Shown here piece after piece: positions 1 through 9,025 of a stretch of DNA of 64,000 nucleotides; the stretch's first letter is position 1, and the number at the start of each line of letters is the position of its first letter. This DNA is from Parapedobacter tibetensis. GTDB taxonomy: Bacteria; Bacteroidota; Bacteroidia; Sphingobacteriales; Sphingobacteriaceae. Made by a program: the position numbers and the translations under genes. Below the pieces are notes generated by a model. The model was not told where the DNA came from. It saw only the letters and a list, made by a program, of their open reading frames with translations, and did not search any database. Where the stretch lies: NCBI RefSeq assembly GCF_024704835.1, contig NZ_JAMXBE010000007.1, positions 139,474 through 203,473 on the forward strand, in the 5' to 3' direction.

Positions 1-3000
1 TCATTTATTCTCAACTATTTTCGGCCAGAACCTCCTGATAAGTCGCCATCTACAAAAGGCATCAAATTAGATATCAGGGCCATTGACCTTTCAAATATTT
101 CATTCCAATATAAGGCGGATAAAAATGGTTCTAACGCAAAAGGTATCGATTTCAAGGATGTCCAAATAACGGAGCTTAGTGGCAGTTTTGCAGATATTGA
201 TTTTGACAACCACGTATTTAAATCCACGATCAAAAACCTAAGATTTAAAGAGAAAAGTGGTTTCCACCTGCGTGAAATGAATGCATTGACAGTAGTGGAC
301 ACCAATAGTACGGAATTACAAAACTTGTACATAGAGACTAACCGGAGTCGCTTGCGGAACTTCCTCAGGTTTGAATACGACGATCTCTCCGCATTCGGTG
401 ATTTTATCGAAAATGTCAATATCGGATTGAACCTTGACCGTGCTCAAATCCACTCCAAAGATATTGAATATTTTGCCCCAGGCATAGCCAAAACGAATTT
501 TGATGTGGCGATATCAGGCGAATTTACTGGGAAAATTCCCGCAATCACCGCAAGGCGTGTGGCTATTCGATTAGGCGGCAGTACCCGCTTACAGGGCAAT
601 TTCACCATCAAGGGTTTGCCAGATATCCATCATACGATATTTGATTTACAGCTCCGTCATTTGGTAACCAACAGTCACGAAATCGAATCGCTAGTTCCAC
701 AATTGGGGAATACGCCGGAATTGAAATTGCCAGACGTTTTTGATCGCATGGGAAACATTACGTATCAAGGCGGACTCACTGGTCATTACAATGATTTTAT
801 TGCCAACGGCACATTCGAAACCGCACTCGGTATGCTCAAAACTGACATCAACTTGCAGCTCAATGATGAAAATCGATATTCGGGGCACCTTTCTTCAGGT
901 GATTTCGATTTGGGTGTTTTGCTCCAACAAGAGCTGGTCGGGCATGGTGGTTTTGATGTCACTGTTGAAGGCCAAGGGTTTGCCTTACATAACATCGACA
1001 GCAAAGTGATGGGAAATATTGAATATTTGGATTTTAAAGGCTATCGATATAACAATATTGATCTGGAGGGTAGATTTGCGGAGATGCTCTTCGCGGGCAA
1101 CCTTGCTGTCAATGACCCCAACTTACAGTTGCTTTTCGATGGCGAAGTCAATCTCAATCCCCAATGGCCGGAATATACGTTTATCGCTGAAGTAGGCCAT
1201 GCCCATTTGCGTAATATCCATGTATACGAAAGCGCTTTGGTCATCGTCCAGGAGGCCACCGTTACAAGCAATTTCAAGGGGAACACGCTCAATAATATCC
1301 AAGGGGAAGTCGCTTTACATGATGTTCGTTTCCAAGCTGACACCAATTCGTTTACTATTGATTCATTAGCATTGGTGGCTACCGGTAATGAAGAACACCG
1401 TACCTTGTGGCTTACCTCAGACTTAGTGGATGCCACGGTGAATGGGGAAATGGACCTGAATACCTTCGGTGCTTATTTTAAATCCGTCGCCATGCATTAT
1501 GCGCCATCCATGGGGTTGGAATCAAACCCGTATGGAAAACAGGCATTTGACTTTAATTTGAAGCTGAAAGACTTTGCCCCTATTGCGGTTTTCTTGGCAC
1601 CTAAGCTCGCATTGCCCGAAGGAGCTTTGATGAATGGTCATTTCTCCACTACTTCCAATTTGGCTAATTTCAATTTCCTAGCTCCAAAACTTACCTTCGG
1701 CAGCCTAAGCATAAATCGATTGATTGTAGATGAGACGGCCAACGGTGGCGCATTACGGCTGTTTATAACGGCAGATCGGATAAGCATAACAGATAGCCTG
1801 TACATCAATAATTTAAACTTGTCTAATGTGTTGGCCAATGACAGCTTGCAATTCAATCTCAAACTTTCCAATGTATCAGCAAACAATCAATTGGATCTTA
1901 ATGGCCTGGTAAATTTCACAAAAGGGGAACCAGCCAAAATGAGCATACTTCCATCTTCCGTCGTGCTTAACCGTGAATCTTGGCAACTTGATGAGCGGGC
2001 GTCACTTTATTTTGACGAGGGTAAGATTCATATGCATGGTCTTGAATTATCGCGCCGTGATCAAACCGTTCAACTTGGAGGAATCATCTCATCCAATGAT
2101 GAAGACAAGGCTTTCCTTACATTTAAAAATTTCAATCTCAGCACACTCAATTCCGTCACACAACCATCGGGCATCGGATTAAGGGGAATGCTCAATGGAC
2201 GGATGGATGTATCATCCGTTTTAAAAACTCCTTATGCGATAGCCGATATTGAAGCTGAAGATGTACACCTCAACAATACTGAAATAGGCGATATGCTGCT
2301 ACAGGCCGACTTTGACCGTCCTAGCAGATTGGTCAATGTAAAATTAGAGGTGGCACGTGGCGATGTGAAAACTATCATGGCCACAGGCACCTATAATGCT
2401 ACCGCAGAAACCGACAAACTCAACATGGAAGCCAAGCTCAACCGAAGCGAATTGATTATCTTCCAACCTTTCCTTAGCAATCTTGTTTCTGATATAAGCG
2501 GAACACTATCTGCCAACCTCAACATAACGGGATCGGTATTGACTCCGCAAATCAATGGCATTTGTTTTTTGCATGATGCTGGGTTCACCGTCAATTACCT
2601 CAAAACGCCATATCGAATAGATGATGATATATCGTTGTCAAACAGCACGATCATTTTCGAGGATTTGGTTATCACGGATCCCAATAATAACAGGGCCCTT
2701 GCCAATGGTAAGGTGGATATGCGCAATCCGTCTATTCCTGATATTGATGCAGTCGTCGATGCCACGAATTTTCTGATACTTAATACCACCTTCAGGGATA
2801 ATCCGCTCTATTACGGCACAGCCTATAGCACAGGGAAATTTAGTTTCAAGGGTCCTACAAATGCCATTAGTATCGATATCAAGGCACGTACAAACGAAAA
2901 TACCAATTTTAACATCCCGCTTAATGCGGTGGGTACAGTGAACGATAATGATTTTATCCGGTTTGTGAGTCATGACACATTAGACGCTTTGCGTCCCCGA

Positions 3001-4026
3001 TCACGGTTTTTAAAAGGGTTGAGCATGAATATGGATTTGCAGATAACCCCGGAGGCTGCAATGAACCTATATACCGACTTAGGCGAACTATCTGGACGGG
3101 GCGAAGGATTGATATCCTTACGTATATCCAGTCTTGGTGATTTTGAAATGTTTGGCGATTACACCATCAACACGGGCAAGTTTACATTCACTGCCCAGGA
3201 TTTCATTAATAAGATTTTTGATATCAACGAGGGAGGAACCATACGATGGACCGGCCAACCGACCGAGGCCATTGTCAACCTCACGGCCGTATACGGGCAG
3301 CGTATCAGCATGGCCCCACTGTATAATGCCGCCGGGCGTGAGACCGTCGAGCAACGGTTATTGGCCCAAGCGGAAATGAATCTTAATGGCAACCTAATGC
3401 GGCCTGATATAACGTTTGGCCTAAACTTCCCCAACGACCCTTATGTAAAGGATGAACTGCAGAGTTACCTTAGCGATGCCAATAATGTGAACCAGCAAGC
3501 CCTTAGTCTCATCGTACGCCGCAGTTTTGCCCCAGGGTCTGCCTCCGATTTCAGTCGGGAACTGAACAATACACTATTGAGTGCTGGCACCGAACTAGCT
3601 TTTAACCAACTCAATAATCTCATTTCTCAGTCACTCAATCTTAATTTTGTAGATCTGAATATCCGCTCACTCAACGATGCTAGCGCATCAGTGCGCCTCT
3701 TCAATGACCGGCTGGTTTTTACTGGAGGGGTTACCGACAGACGAAACCTCAATGACCTGAGTATATTCAGCGACCGCATTGTCACTGATGCGGAATTGCT
3801 TTATCTCATCCGGAAAGATGGACGATTGGTCTTGCGGGGCTCCAACCGGCTAAACAGCCGTAACTCCTTACTTGTTCCCCTCAATGATAATTATGTGAGT
3901 GCTTTGGGATTGGTTTACCGGCAGGAATTTTATACGTTTAGTGAGTTTTTTAGACGGCTCGTTACCATCCGGAATAAAGCCGAAGAAGAAAAGGAGAGGG
4001 ATGAAGAGGATGACGTCAAAAGATAA
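1..4026 (+). CDS. tamB: TamB-like translocation/assembly module protein (5' partial)
   Basis: The frame is open from the first base, so the gene begins upstream; about 1341 codons are visible. The protein is made of repetitive beta-strand-rich sequence with many Asn/Leu/Asp residues, as in TamB/DUF490 (AsmA-like) proteins. The C-terminal third carries the conserved TamB part, including YTINTGKFTF and GTIRWTGQP near residues 1055-1085, then a LNLPNDPYV-like stretch (here LNFPNDPYV). TamB is anchored in the inner membrane and spans the periplasm, where it helps lipid transport to, or protein assembly in, the outer membrane; in Bacteroidota it has no TamA next to it here. The end is rich in Glu, Lys and Asp (EEEKERDEEDD). 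The family call is firm. The exact cargo is unknown. Confidence 0.88.
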   Translation, partial: SFILNYFRPEPPDKSPSTKGIKLDIRAIDLSNISFQYKADKNGSNAKGIDFKDVQITELSGSFADIDFDNHVFKSTIKNLRFKEKSGFHLREMNALTVVDTNSTELQNLYIETNRSRLRNFLRFEYDDLSAFGDFIENVNIGLNLDRAQIHSKDIEYFAPGIAKTNFDVAISGEFTGKIPAITARRVAIRLGGSTRLQGNFTIKGLPDIHHTIFDLQLRHLVTNSHEIESLVPQLGNTPELKLPDVFDRMGNITYQGGLTGHYNDFIANGTFETALGMLKTDINLQLNDENRYSGHLSSGDFDLGVLLQQELVGHGGFDVTVEGQGFALHNIDSKVMGNIEYLDFKGYRYNNIDLEGRFAEMLFAGNLAVNDPNLQLLFDGEVNLNPQWPEYTFIAEVGHAHLRNIHVYESALVIVQEATVTSNFKGNTLNNIQGEVALHDVRFQADTNSFTIDSLALVATGNEEHRTLWLTSDLVDATVNGEMDLNTFGAYFKSVAMHYAPSMGLESNPYGKQAFDFNLKLKDFAPIAVFLAPKLALPEGALMNGHFSTTSNLANFNFLAPKLTFGSLSINRLIVDETANGGALRLFITADRISITDSLYINNLNLSNVLANDSLQFNLKLSNVSANNQLDLNGLVNFTKGEPAKMSILPSSVVLNRESWQLDERASLYFDEGKIHMHGLELSRRDQTVQLGGIISSNDEDKAFLTFKNFNLSTLNSVTQPSGIGLRGMLNGRMDVSSVLKTPYAIADIEAEDVHLNNTEIGDMLLQADFDRPSRLVNVKLEVARGDVKTIMATGTYNATAETDKLNMEAKLNRSELIIFQPFLSNLVSDISGTLSANLNITGSVLTPQINGICFLHDAGFTVNYLKTPYRIDDDISLSNSTIIFEDLVITDPNNNRALANGKVDMRNPSIPDIDAVVDATNFLILNTTFRDNPLYYGTAYSTGKFSFKGPTNAISIDIKARTNENTNFNIPLNAVGTVNDNDFIRFVSHDTLDALRPRSRFLKGLSMNMDLQITPEAAMNLYTDLGELSGRGEGLISLRISSLGDFEMFGDYTINTGKFTFTAQDFINKIFDINEGGTIRWTGQPTEAIVNLTAVYGQRISMAPLYNAAGRETVEQRLLAQAEMNLNGNLMRPDITFGLNFPNDPYVKDELQSYLSDANNVNQQALSLIVRRSFAPGSASDFSRELNNTLLSAGTELAFNQLNNLISQSLNLNFVDLNIRSLNDASASVRLFNDRLVFTGGVTDRRNLNDLSIFSDRIVTDAELLYLIRKDGRLVLRGSNRLNSRNSLLVPLNDNYVSALGLVYRQEFYTFSEFFRRLVTIRNKAEEEKERDEEDDVKR

Positions 4027-4156
4027 TTTGTACTTCTTCCATCAGCTTTATGTCTGCTGGCCGTATTGACCATGGTAAAATTAATAAAAATGACAGGGCT
4101 CAGGGAAATCAAACTACCTTTATTTTGTTATCTTCGTTGTGTCAACACATGTATAA

Positions 4157-4927
4157 ATGATCTATATCTCTACAGGAATAGTTGCGTTAATCATTATTGG
4201 TTATTTATTCAGCCGTAAACAGAAGGTGCCGGATTTAGGAGTAGGTACCAACGAATTGGACACGCTATTAATCCAGCATGTTGCCTTTTATAAAAAATTG
4301 TCCGATACGGACAAAAAGAGCTTTCTTTCTCGTGCCTCGGACTTTCTTTCCTACGTACGGATCGAAGGAGTGGGCCTGACGCCCGAGCCACTGGACAGGG
4401 CATTGGTGGCTGCCAGCGCCATCATACCAATTTTTGCCTTTGAAGGCTGGCGTTACCCAAACATCACCAATGTCATCTTATACCCCGATACCTTCAATCA
4501 GGAATTCCAATATGAAGGAGCTGACCGCAATACACTTGGCATGGTGGGTACCGGAGCCATGAACGGGCAAATGCTGTTATCGCAAAAAGGGCTGCGGGCC
4601 GGTTTTTCTGCAGATGATGGGCATAATACCGGCATCCATGAATTCGTGCACCTGCTTGACAAAACAGATGGGAACACGGACGGCAAACCTGAATATCTGT
4701 TAGATGAGCATCATCTAACTCCATGGGTGAGGCTCATGCATCGCGAAATGCAACGGATAGCTTCTGGAAAATCCGATATTGATGCATACGCAATGACCAA
4801 TGAAGCTGAGTTCTTCGCCGTGATCTCTGAATATTTTTTTGAAAAACCAGCGAAGTTAAAGGAAAAACATCCTGAACTGTACGAGCTTTTGGAGGAGATG
4901 TTTAACGGAAATCGGAATGAGGAATAA
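4157..4927 (+). CDS. MtfA-like zinc metallopeptidase (M90 family)
   Basis: 256 residues. One N-terminal membrane helix (about residues 2-18, IYISTGIVALIIIGYLF) is followed by a cytoplasmic domain. The zinc motif HEFVH (HExxH, about residues 161-165) lies in GIHEFVHLLDKTDG, and a conserved NEAEFFAV stretch near 215-222 supplies the likely third zinc ligand. This matches MtfA, the Mlc titration factor of enterobacteria, which is an aminopeptidase that affects sugar transport control. Bacteroidota homologues often carry such a membrane anchor. No Mlc or PTS genes are visible nearby, so the regulatory role cannot be carried over. It stands alone, 130 bases after tamB, and marks the left edge of the conserved chromosome before the accessory block. 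Confidence 0.85.
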   Translation: MIYISTGIVALIIIGYLFSRKQKVPDLGVGTNELDTLLIQHVAFYKKLSDTDKKSFLSRASDFLSYVRIEGVGLTPEPLDRALVAASAIIPIFAFEGWRYPNITNVILYPDTFNQEFQYEGADRNTLGMVGTGAMNGQMLLSQKGLRAGFSADDGHNTGIHEFVHLLDKTDGNTDGKPEYLLDEHHLTPWVRLMHREMQRIASGKSDIDAYAMTNEAEFFAVISEYFFEKPAKLKEKHPELYELLEEMFNGNRNEE

Positions 4928-5071
4928 TGCAACATCGGCATTGTTATTCAAACGATTGTAGCCATGTTCTATCAGATAAAACACATTGGTGATTTATTTC
5001 CCGATGAAATATGTAATTTCTATTGATTTATAATCATTTACGAGAAATAGGTACAAATAAGAGCCAAACGG

Positions 5072-6178
5072 CTATGGCAGATTTAACTGATATCGCACAG
5101 AGCGACCAGCTCCTTCCTGAACCAGTACGCCCATTTCGTGCAAATGTTGCAAATCACGCGTGGCGGTCGCTTTTGAAACCTTGGTAATGCCCATGTACTT
5201 TTTGGCCGTCATCCCACCTTCGAAACCATCTGCTCCCTTGTCCAGCATTTTGTTGATCGCTTTCAATTGCCGCTGGTCAAGCTGGGTTTTATACCGGTCA
5301 TAGAACCGCGCTTTCTTTAACGTAAACAGTACCATGGCTTTGGCATCGCGCTGCGCTTCCAGGATCACGTTTGCAAAATAAACCATCCATGCGGTAATGT
5401 CCAAAGCGCGTTGCGCTTCCTTCAATGCATCGTAATAGGCCTTTTTATTCGCCTCGATGGTTTTGGAAAGGCTCAACATGATGGGGCGACCAAGCGACTG
5501 CGATAAAGCTTTCTCCGCTATCGCCCGGCCGATGCGACCGTTTCCGTCTTCAAATGGATGGATGGATTCGAAATACAGATGAGCGATTGCCGACTTCAAT
5601 ATCGCTTCGGGCACCTGACCCTTTAGCGGATAGGTCGCCGAATTGTACCAGCGAACAAAACCGTCCATTTCCTCCGGTACGCATGCCGATGGCGGCGCTT
5701 CGTAATGGACGGTTTCCCGTCCATAGGCACCGGAAACCACCTGCATGGGGGCATCGCCCTGCCGCCATTCTCCCGGATTGACCCGACTTGTATTGGCAAA
5801 GAGTAAGCGGTGCCAAGCTTTGAGCATATCCAATGTCAGCGGCTCCTGAAAGCCTTTCCTTACTTCCACCATCAATTGGGCCACGCCCGATGCCCGCTGG
5901 TCCTTGATGTAAATCGGGACATCGTTCAACCCCAGGTTATTCCGGATCGAAGACATCACGTCCTCGCGGCTTACATATTCCCCTTCTATTTCCGAGGTTT
6001 TCACAGCTTCGGACAGCATAAGCTGGAGCAATGTCTCCTGTTTGAGGTCGTCCGGCAACCCTTGGATAAGGCCATTCACCTCCCCTGTTTCCTGCGCAAA
6101 CGCAAGAATCAACGGCTGCACTTCCGATACGCCGTAAGTAAAGTCAGGCCAGCCTTGAAGTTGCCAGTTATACACCAT
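5072..6178 (-). CDS. Fic family AMP-transferase with C-terminal winged helix
   Basis: 368 residues from the ATG at 6178; a frame extension to 6217 exists but would run through the promoter described separately. The N-terminal part matches DUF4172 of Fic proteins and contains TSEIEG (about 59-64), the [S/T]xxxE[G/N] inhibitory helix that blocks the active site. The Fic core has HPFEDGNGRIGR (about 207-218), a complete HxFx(D/E)GNGRxxR catalytic motif, so it should be able to transfer AMP, usually to a Thr, Ser or Tyr of a partner protein. The last ~70 residues form a winged helix-turn-helix (MGITKVSKATATRDLQHL), which suggests DNA binding and autoregulation. No separate antitoxin gene is seen, as expected when inhibition is built in. 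The target protein is unknown. Confidence 0.9.
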   Translation of the reverse strand: MVYNWQLQGWPDFTYGVSEVQPLILAFAQETGEVNGLIQGLPDDLKQETLLQLMLSEAVKTSEIEGEYVSREDVMSSIRNNLGLNDVPIYIKDQRASGVAQLMVEVRKGFQEPLTLDMLKAWHRLLFANTSRVNPGEWRQGDAPMQVVSGAYGRETVHYEAPPSACVPEEMDGFVRWYNSATYPLKGQVPEAILKSAIAHLYFESIHPFEDGNGRIGRAIAEKALSQSLGRPIMLSLSKTIEANKKAYYDALKEAQRALDITAWMVYFANVILEAQRDAKAMVLFTLKKARFYDRYKTQLDQRQLKAINKMLDKGADGFEGGMTAKKYMGITKVSKATATRDLQHLHEMGVLVQEGAGRSVRYQLNLP

Positions 6179-6250
6179 GAGCCGATTACACTTCTTAATT
6201 GGCTCAAATATAAGCACAAAATGAGCCGATTACAAATTTTATTCGGCTCA
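6178..6250 (-). promoter_or_regulatory. fic promoter covered by two operator modules
   Basis: On the minus strand a perfect -7 box TATATTTG (6205-6212) and a TTTG -33 element (6233-6236) lie 24 bases apart, the same spacing as other promoters in this window. Four copies of the half-site TGAGCCGAT surround them: 6178-6189 (+), 6197-6206 (-, one mismatch), 6222-6233 (+) and 6241-6250 (-). They form two inverted-repeat modules of 29 bases, offset by exactly 44 bases. One module covers the start codon and the -7 box, the other the -33 element. Repression by the Fic protein's own winged helix is the simplest reading. Confidence 0.75.
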
Positions 6251-6363
6251 TTGCTGCTATTTCCCATGATGGATAGAGAACCTTTAGTTAAGCCTCATCG
6301 AAATACCGGAAGAAATACTCAGACAGCATATCATGGAACCCCATCCCATATCACTCGTATCGG

Positions 6364-6660
6364 TCAACACCTTACGTAATCGCTTCTCGAATTAATGACG
6401 TCTAGATTATAGTATTCGATCCTTCGCTTGACCTTTCTACTGCCTTCGAGTTGAACTGTCAAGGAATCCTTGACAGTTACTTCCCTACTCAACTCTCCCT
6501 CCTTAAAACAGTTATTGATGTGTAGGCTGATATTCTGCTTGGTTTGATTGAACAGAGCGGCCATCTGCTGTTGTGTAAGCCACACGGTATCCTGCTCAAA
6601 CGTTACTTCTATCTGCGTTTGGCCATCACTGGCTTGGTATATTTCGATTTGGTTGTTCAT
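6364..6660 (-). pseudogene. RhuM family fragment, N-terminal third only
   Basis: The reading frame matches the start of virulence RhuM family proteins: NNQIEIYQASDGQTQ, then VWLTQQQMAALF, then IEYYNLDVI. Intact family members are about 300 residues or more, but here similarity stops right after NLDVI and the frame ends about 10 codons later. The ATG at 6660 gives the normal family start (MNNQIEIY). A TAnnTTTG-type box (TATCTTTG) lies only three bases upstream of it, so any transcript would be nearly leaderless. RhuM proteins often sit near defence or mobile genes and their function is poorly known. This copy is almost certainly dead. Confidence 0.75.
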
Positions 6661-6728
6661 AACCAAAGATACAATCATTTTACCAACTTTTTTAGCAAAA
6701 ACTTAAATTTCTATATAGCCAAACTCAT

Positions 6729-7265
6729 TTATAATGATGCCTTTTCCCGGTTATAACTCTGATTGCTTAGTCCCTTATGCTCAAACAATGCTGCTCTACG
6801 GATATATTCCCCAAGATTAGCCAACATTTCTTTTACCCGGTCATGGACATACGCTTCCAACAATTCCAAAGCTCGGTTAGTAGCTTGGTTAGCCGCCGAC
6901 TGCTTTTCTATGGCAGGATGCGCCTGAAGTGTTGCCCAAATACGGAACTGCGTGCCCTGTGGTGATTTTACCCGGTAGCCTACGGAAATGATGACATCAA
7001 GATTATAGCCATTAACCTCAACTTCCTGTGTTTTTCCGGCAATAGCACCGTGTTGAATGGTTGTCCGGAATTTCCGGACAACCACATTTTCGTCTAATTC
7101 ACCTTCCTTGAAGATATTACCAATATGCTCCGAAATGGTTCGTTTGTCCTTTCCAAAAAGTTGCCCCATTTGAGCCTGCGTAAGCCAAACAGTTTCTTCT
7201 TCCAAGCGGACATCTATTTTGATGTTGCCGTCAGGATTTTGGTATATAATGATTTCGCCGTTCAT
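6729..7265 (-). pseudogene. RhuM family protein with internal deletion
   Basis: 178 residues. It begins like a normal RhuM protein (EIIIYQNPDGNIKIDVRLEE, VWLTQAQMGQLFGKDKRTIS, GYNLDVIISVGYRVKSPQGT) and is intact through QFRIWAT. It then jumps to LQAHPAIEKQSAANQATNRALELLEAY instead of the long central part seen in full members (about 330 residues). This points to an in-frame deletion joining the N-terminal DNA-binding-like region to a distal helical piece. The start codon overlaps the stop of the transposase remnant upstream (ATGA at 7262-7265). It may still make a short protein, but loss of the centre makes function doubtful. Confidence 0.65.
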
Positions 7266-7406
7266 TTTGTGTGAAATTTATCATTCTGCCATTTTGCAGG
7301 GTTATTGATAATGTACTCCGTAATATGTTGATACGCCTGTTCGTTTCGGATAATGTGTTCGTAATAATTGCTCGCTGGCTTGGTATATTTCGAATTGGTT
7401 CTTCAT
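7262..7406 (-). pseudogene. Chimeric remnant: RhuM start joined to a REP-type transposase tail
   Basis: Reading from the ATG at 7404-7406 gives MKNQFEIYQASE, the typical first residues of a RhuM protein. From about 7378 a different frame on the same strand gives NYYEHIIRNEQ, then YIINNPAKW, then a stop at 7262-7264. That is the well-known C-terminal end of REP-associated tyrosine (IS200-like) transposases. The two pieces meet within a few bases near 7374-7380, so a deletion fused the beginning of a third RhuM gene to the end of a transposase gene. Neither part can be functional. Confidence 0.7.
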
Positions 7407-7422
7407 TTCCTATTCGCTACGA

Positions 7423-8763
7423 TCATTGATTTGTCATTCGTTTCCCCAACGCTGTCAATACATAACGCTGCTTGCTACTGGTAGGTTTATCAGGTATGGT
7501 CAAAGCAATCAGGCCCTCATCTATAGCGGGCTGCAAGTATGATTTTCGAAAATGTTCCCGATCTAACAAACCCAGTTTTGCCTGCAATTCGGTTCTGTTA
7601 TGCACCCCTCGAAAAACATCAAGGAGTTCTTTGACTTGCGGGGTGACTTGCGGGGTGACTTGCGGGGTGACTTGTGGGGTGACTTGTTCCGATGCAGGAA
7701 ACGTCATTCTCGTAAAGTTATCCATAAACCGAAAACATTCCTTCCCATAGCTTTCCAGAATTCTTGGCACACCCGAACCAAGCTGCTCTACCAATTCCAA
7801 ATCCCGATAAACTCGCATCAGTTCCCGATTTCTTGGAATGGAAACCCCATCAAAAAATTCTTCTTCACTCAACCCTTCCGGCAAAATGCCTGCCGATGTG
7901 ATTTCTATCCGGTCGGCAAAAATCTCAAATTTAGGTGGAACCTCACGGGTAAAGTCATTATGCACGATGGAATTTATAACGGCCTCGCGGATGGCTACCG
8001 GATTCCAGAGCCTCCGGTCTATTCGTTCCTTGGAAGTAATTTGGGTTGCCGTCCGATTTTCCAATTCGATTTTATCCAATACGCTTTTCGTCGCCTTGAT
8101 CAGCGAGCAATAGCCATATTCATTATTTTCAATAAGGTCTACCCGATTCGTACCGCTGTACTTTGCCACCTTGATGGAAACACCGTTTTCATCGGCCAAC
8201 AAGTACGCCGCGTAATTAAGCGCGCCATCTTCGGTGAGCAACTCCAAGGTTTTTTTGAATTGCTTACTGAGCGGCTTTTGTTTCTCTTCATAATAAATAC
8301 GAAGCTGCTCAAAATTTAAATCCTGCCAATGCGATTTTATCTTACCGATGGAATTACGGGTGCGCGTGGCAAACAACCTGTCAATCATCCCCTGTGGCAT
8401 TGGCTCTGCTGCCGTACCCACGCGGATAAAACAACCCCTATTAGTCATCCCGTATTTCTTTTTGAAATAGGGCTTTTCGCTGCCGCTGGCTACGATGAGT
8501 TTGATAATATCCTTGCCCTCGCGCTCTTCAACTACCACGTCAAACAAGCCCATGGCCGATGGGGAAATATTGTTTTTGATACGGTCTTTGATTTTGAGTG
8601 TATCTCCGTCCGCATCCGTAACGCCAATTATTTTGCCTGCCTTGTCGATACCGATATAGATCGTACCGCCTTCGTGGTAATTCAAAAAGGCTATGACCTC
8701 CTTTTCAATATCCACGTCGGTATTGAGTTCTCGTTTGTACTCTATGCGGTTGGTTTCGGGCAT
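7423..8763 (-). CDS. AlbA_2 / HATPase_c_4 protein (COG2865-type)
   Basis: 446 residues. Residues about 1-135 form a Schlafen-type AlbA_2 domain (IEYKRELN; FLNYHEGGTIYIGIDKAGKI), and about 240-345 a HATPase_c_4 domain (IREAVINSIVHNDF; ITSAGILPEG; LVEQLGSGVPRI). This pairing is often annotated as a putative transcriptional regulator or ATP-dependent helicase, though no helicase motifs are present. The nucleotide-binding fold and acidic/basic AlbA domain suggest nucleic-acid binding controlled by ATP. A repeated VTPQ linker separates these domains from a C-terminal winged-helix-like region. It stands between the RhuM remnants and the type I operon. Biological role unknown. Confidence 0.8.
   Translation of the reverse strand: MPETNRIEYKRELNTDVDIEKEVIAFLNYHEGGTIYIGIDKAGKIIGVTDADGDTLKIKDRIKNNISPSAMGLFDVVVEEREGKDIIKLIVASGSEKPYFKKKYGMTNRGCFIRVGTAAEPMPQGMIDRLFATRTRNSIGKIKSHWQDLNFEQLRIYYEEKQKPLSKQFKKTLELLTEDGALNYAAYLLADENGVSIKVAKYSGTNRVDLIENNEYGYCSLIKATKSVLDKIELENRTATQITSKERIDRRLWNPVAIREAVINSIVHNDFTREVPPKFEIFADRIEITSAGILPEGLSEEEFFDGVSIPRNRELMRVYRDLELVEQLGSGVPRILESYGKECFRFMDNFTRMTFPASEQVTPQVTPQVTPQVTPQVKELLDVFRGVHNRTELQAKLGLLDREHFRKSYLQPAIDEGLIALTIPDKPTSSKQRYVLTALGKRMTNQ
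7633..7688 (-). repeat. 12-bp in-frame tandem repeat encoding VTPQ
   Basis: Four tandem copies of a 12-base unit (plus strand GACTTGCGGGGT, the fourth copy GACTTGTGGGGT) plus a partial fifth lie inside the AlbA_2/HATPase gene and encode a VTPQ linker. Units are a multiple of three, so slippage changes linker length without breaking the frame. Confidence 0.9.
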
Positions 8764-9025
8764 TGATTAACCTACTAATTTCAATTTATCAATATAAGGG
8801 CGAAAAGCAACTTCAAACCTCGGCAATCTACTTGTCAAAAAGCATTCAAGCCGCTCTTACATTTCTTGATCTTGTTTCCAAGACCGGCAATTCGATCCCT
8901 CTACAATCATCTTGACCATTTCGTCAAAGATCTTGCGCTGTTATTTGGTCAGAAAAAGATATGTCCACCGCTTCAAAATAGCTTCATATGGTAAAAAAAC
9001 CAAATATCCCGCCAATAGTAGTGGT
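8764..9025. other. Intergenic stretch with an unassigned minus-strand remnant
   Basis: Between the start of the AlbA_2 gene and the end of hsdR. The minus strand at 8857-8937 reads KIFDEMVKMIVEG...WKQDQEM before a stop, with a stop codon close upstream. It looks like the tail of a lost gene, but I do not recognise the family. No convincing terminator was seen for hsdR. Confidence 0.3.

Noticed and set aside
7633-7688. Short direct-repeat array of CRISPR type
   Set aside because: It is in-frame coding repeat (VTPQ) within a gene.
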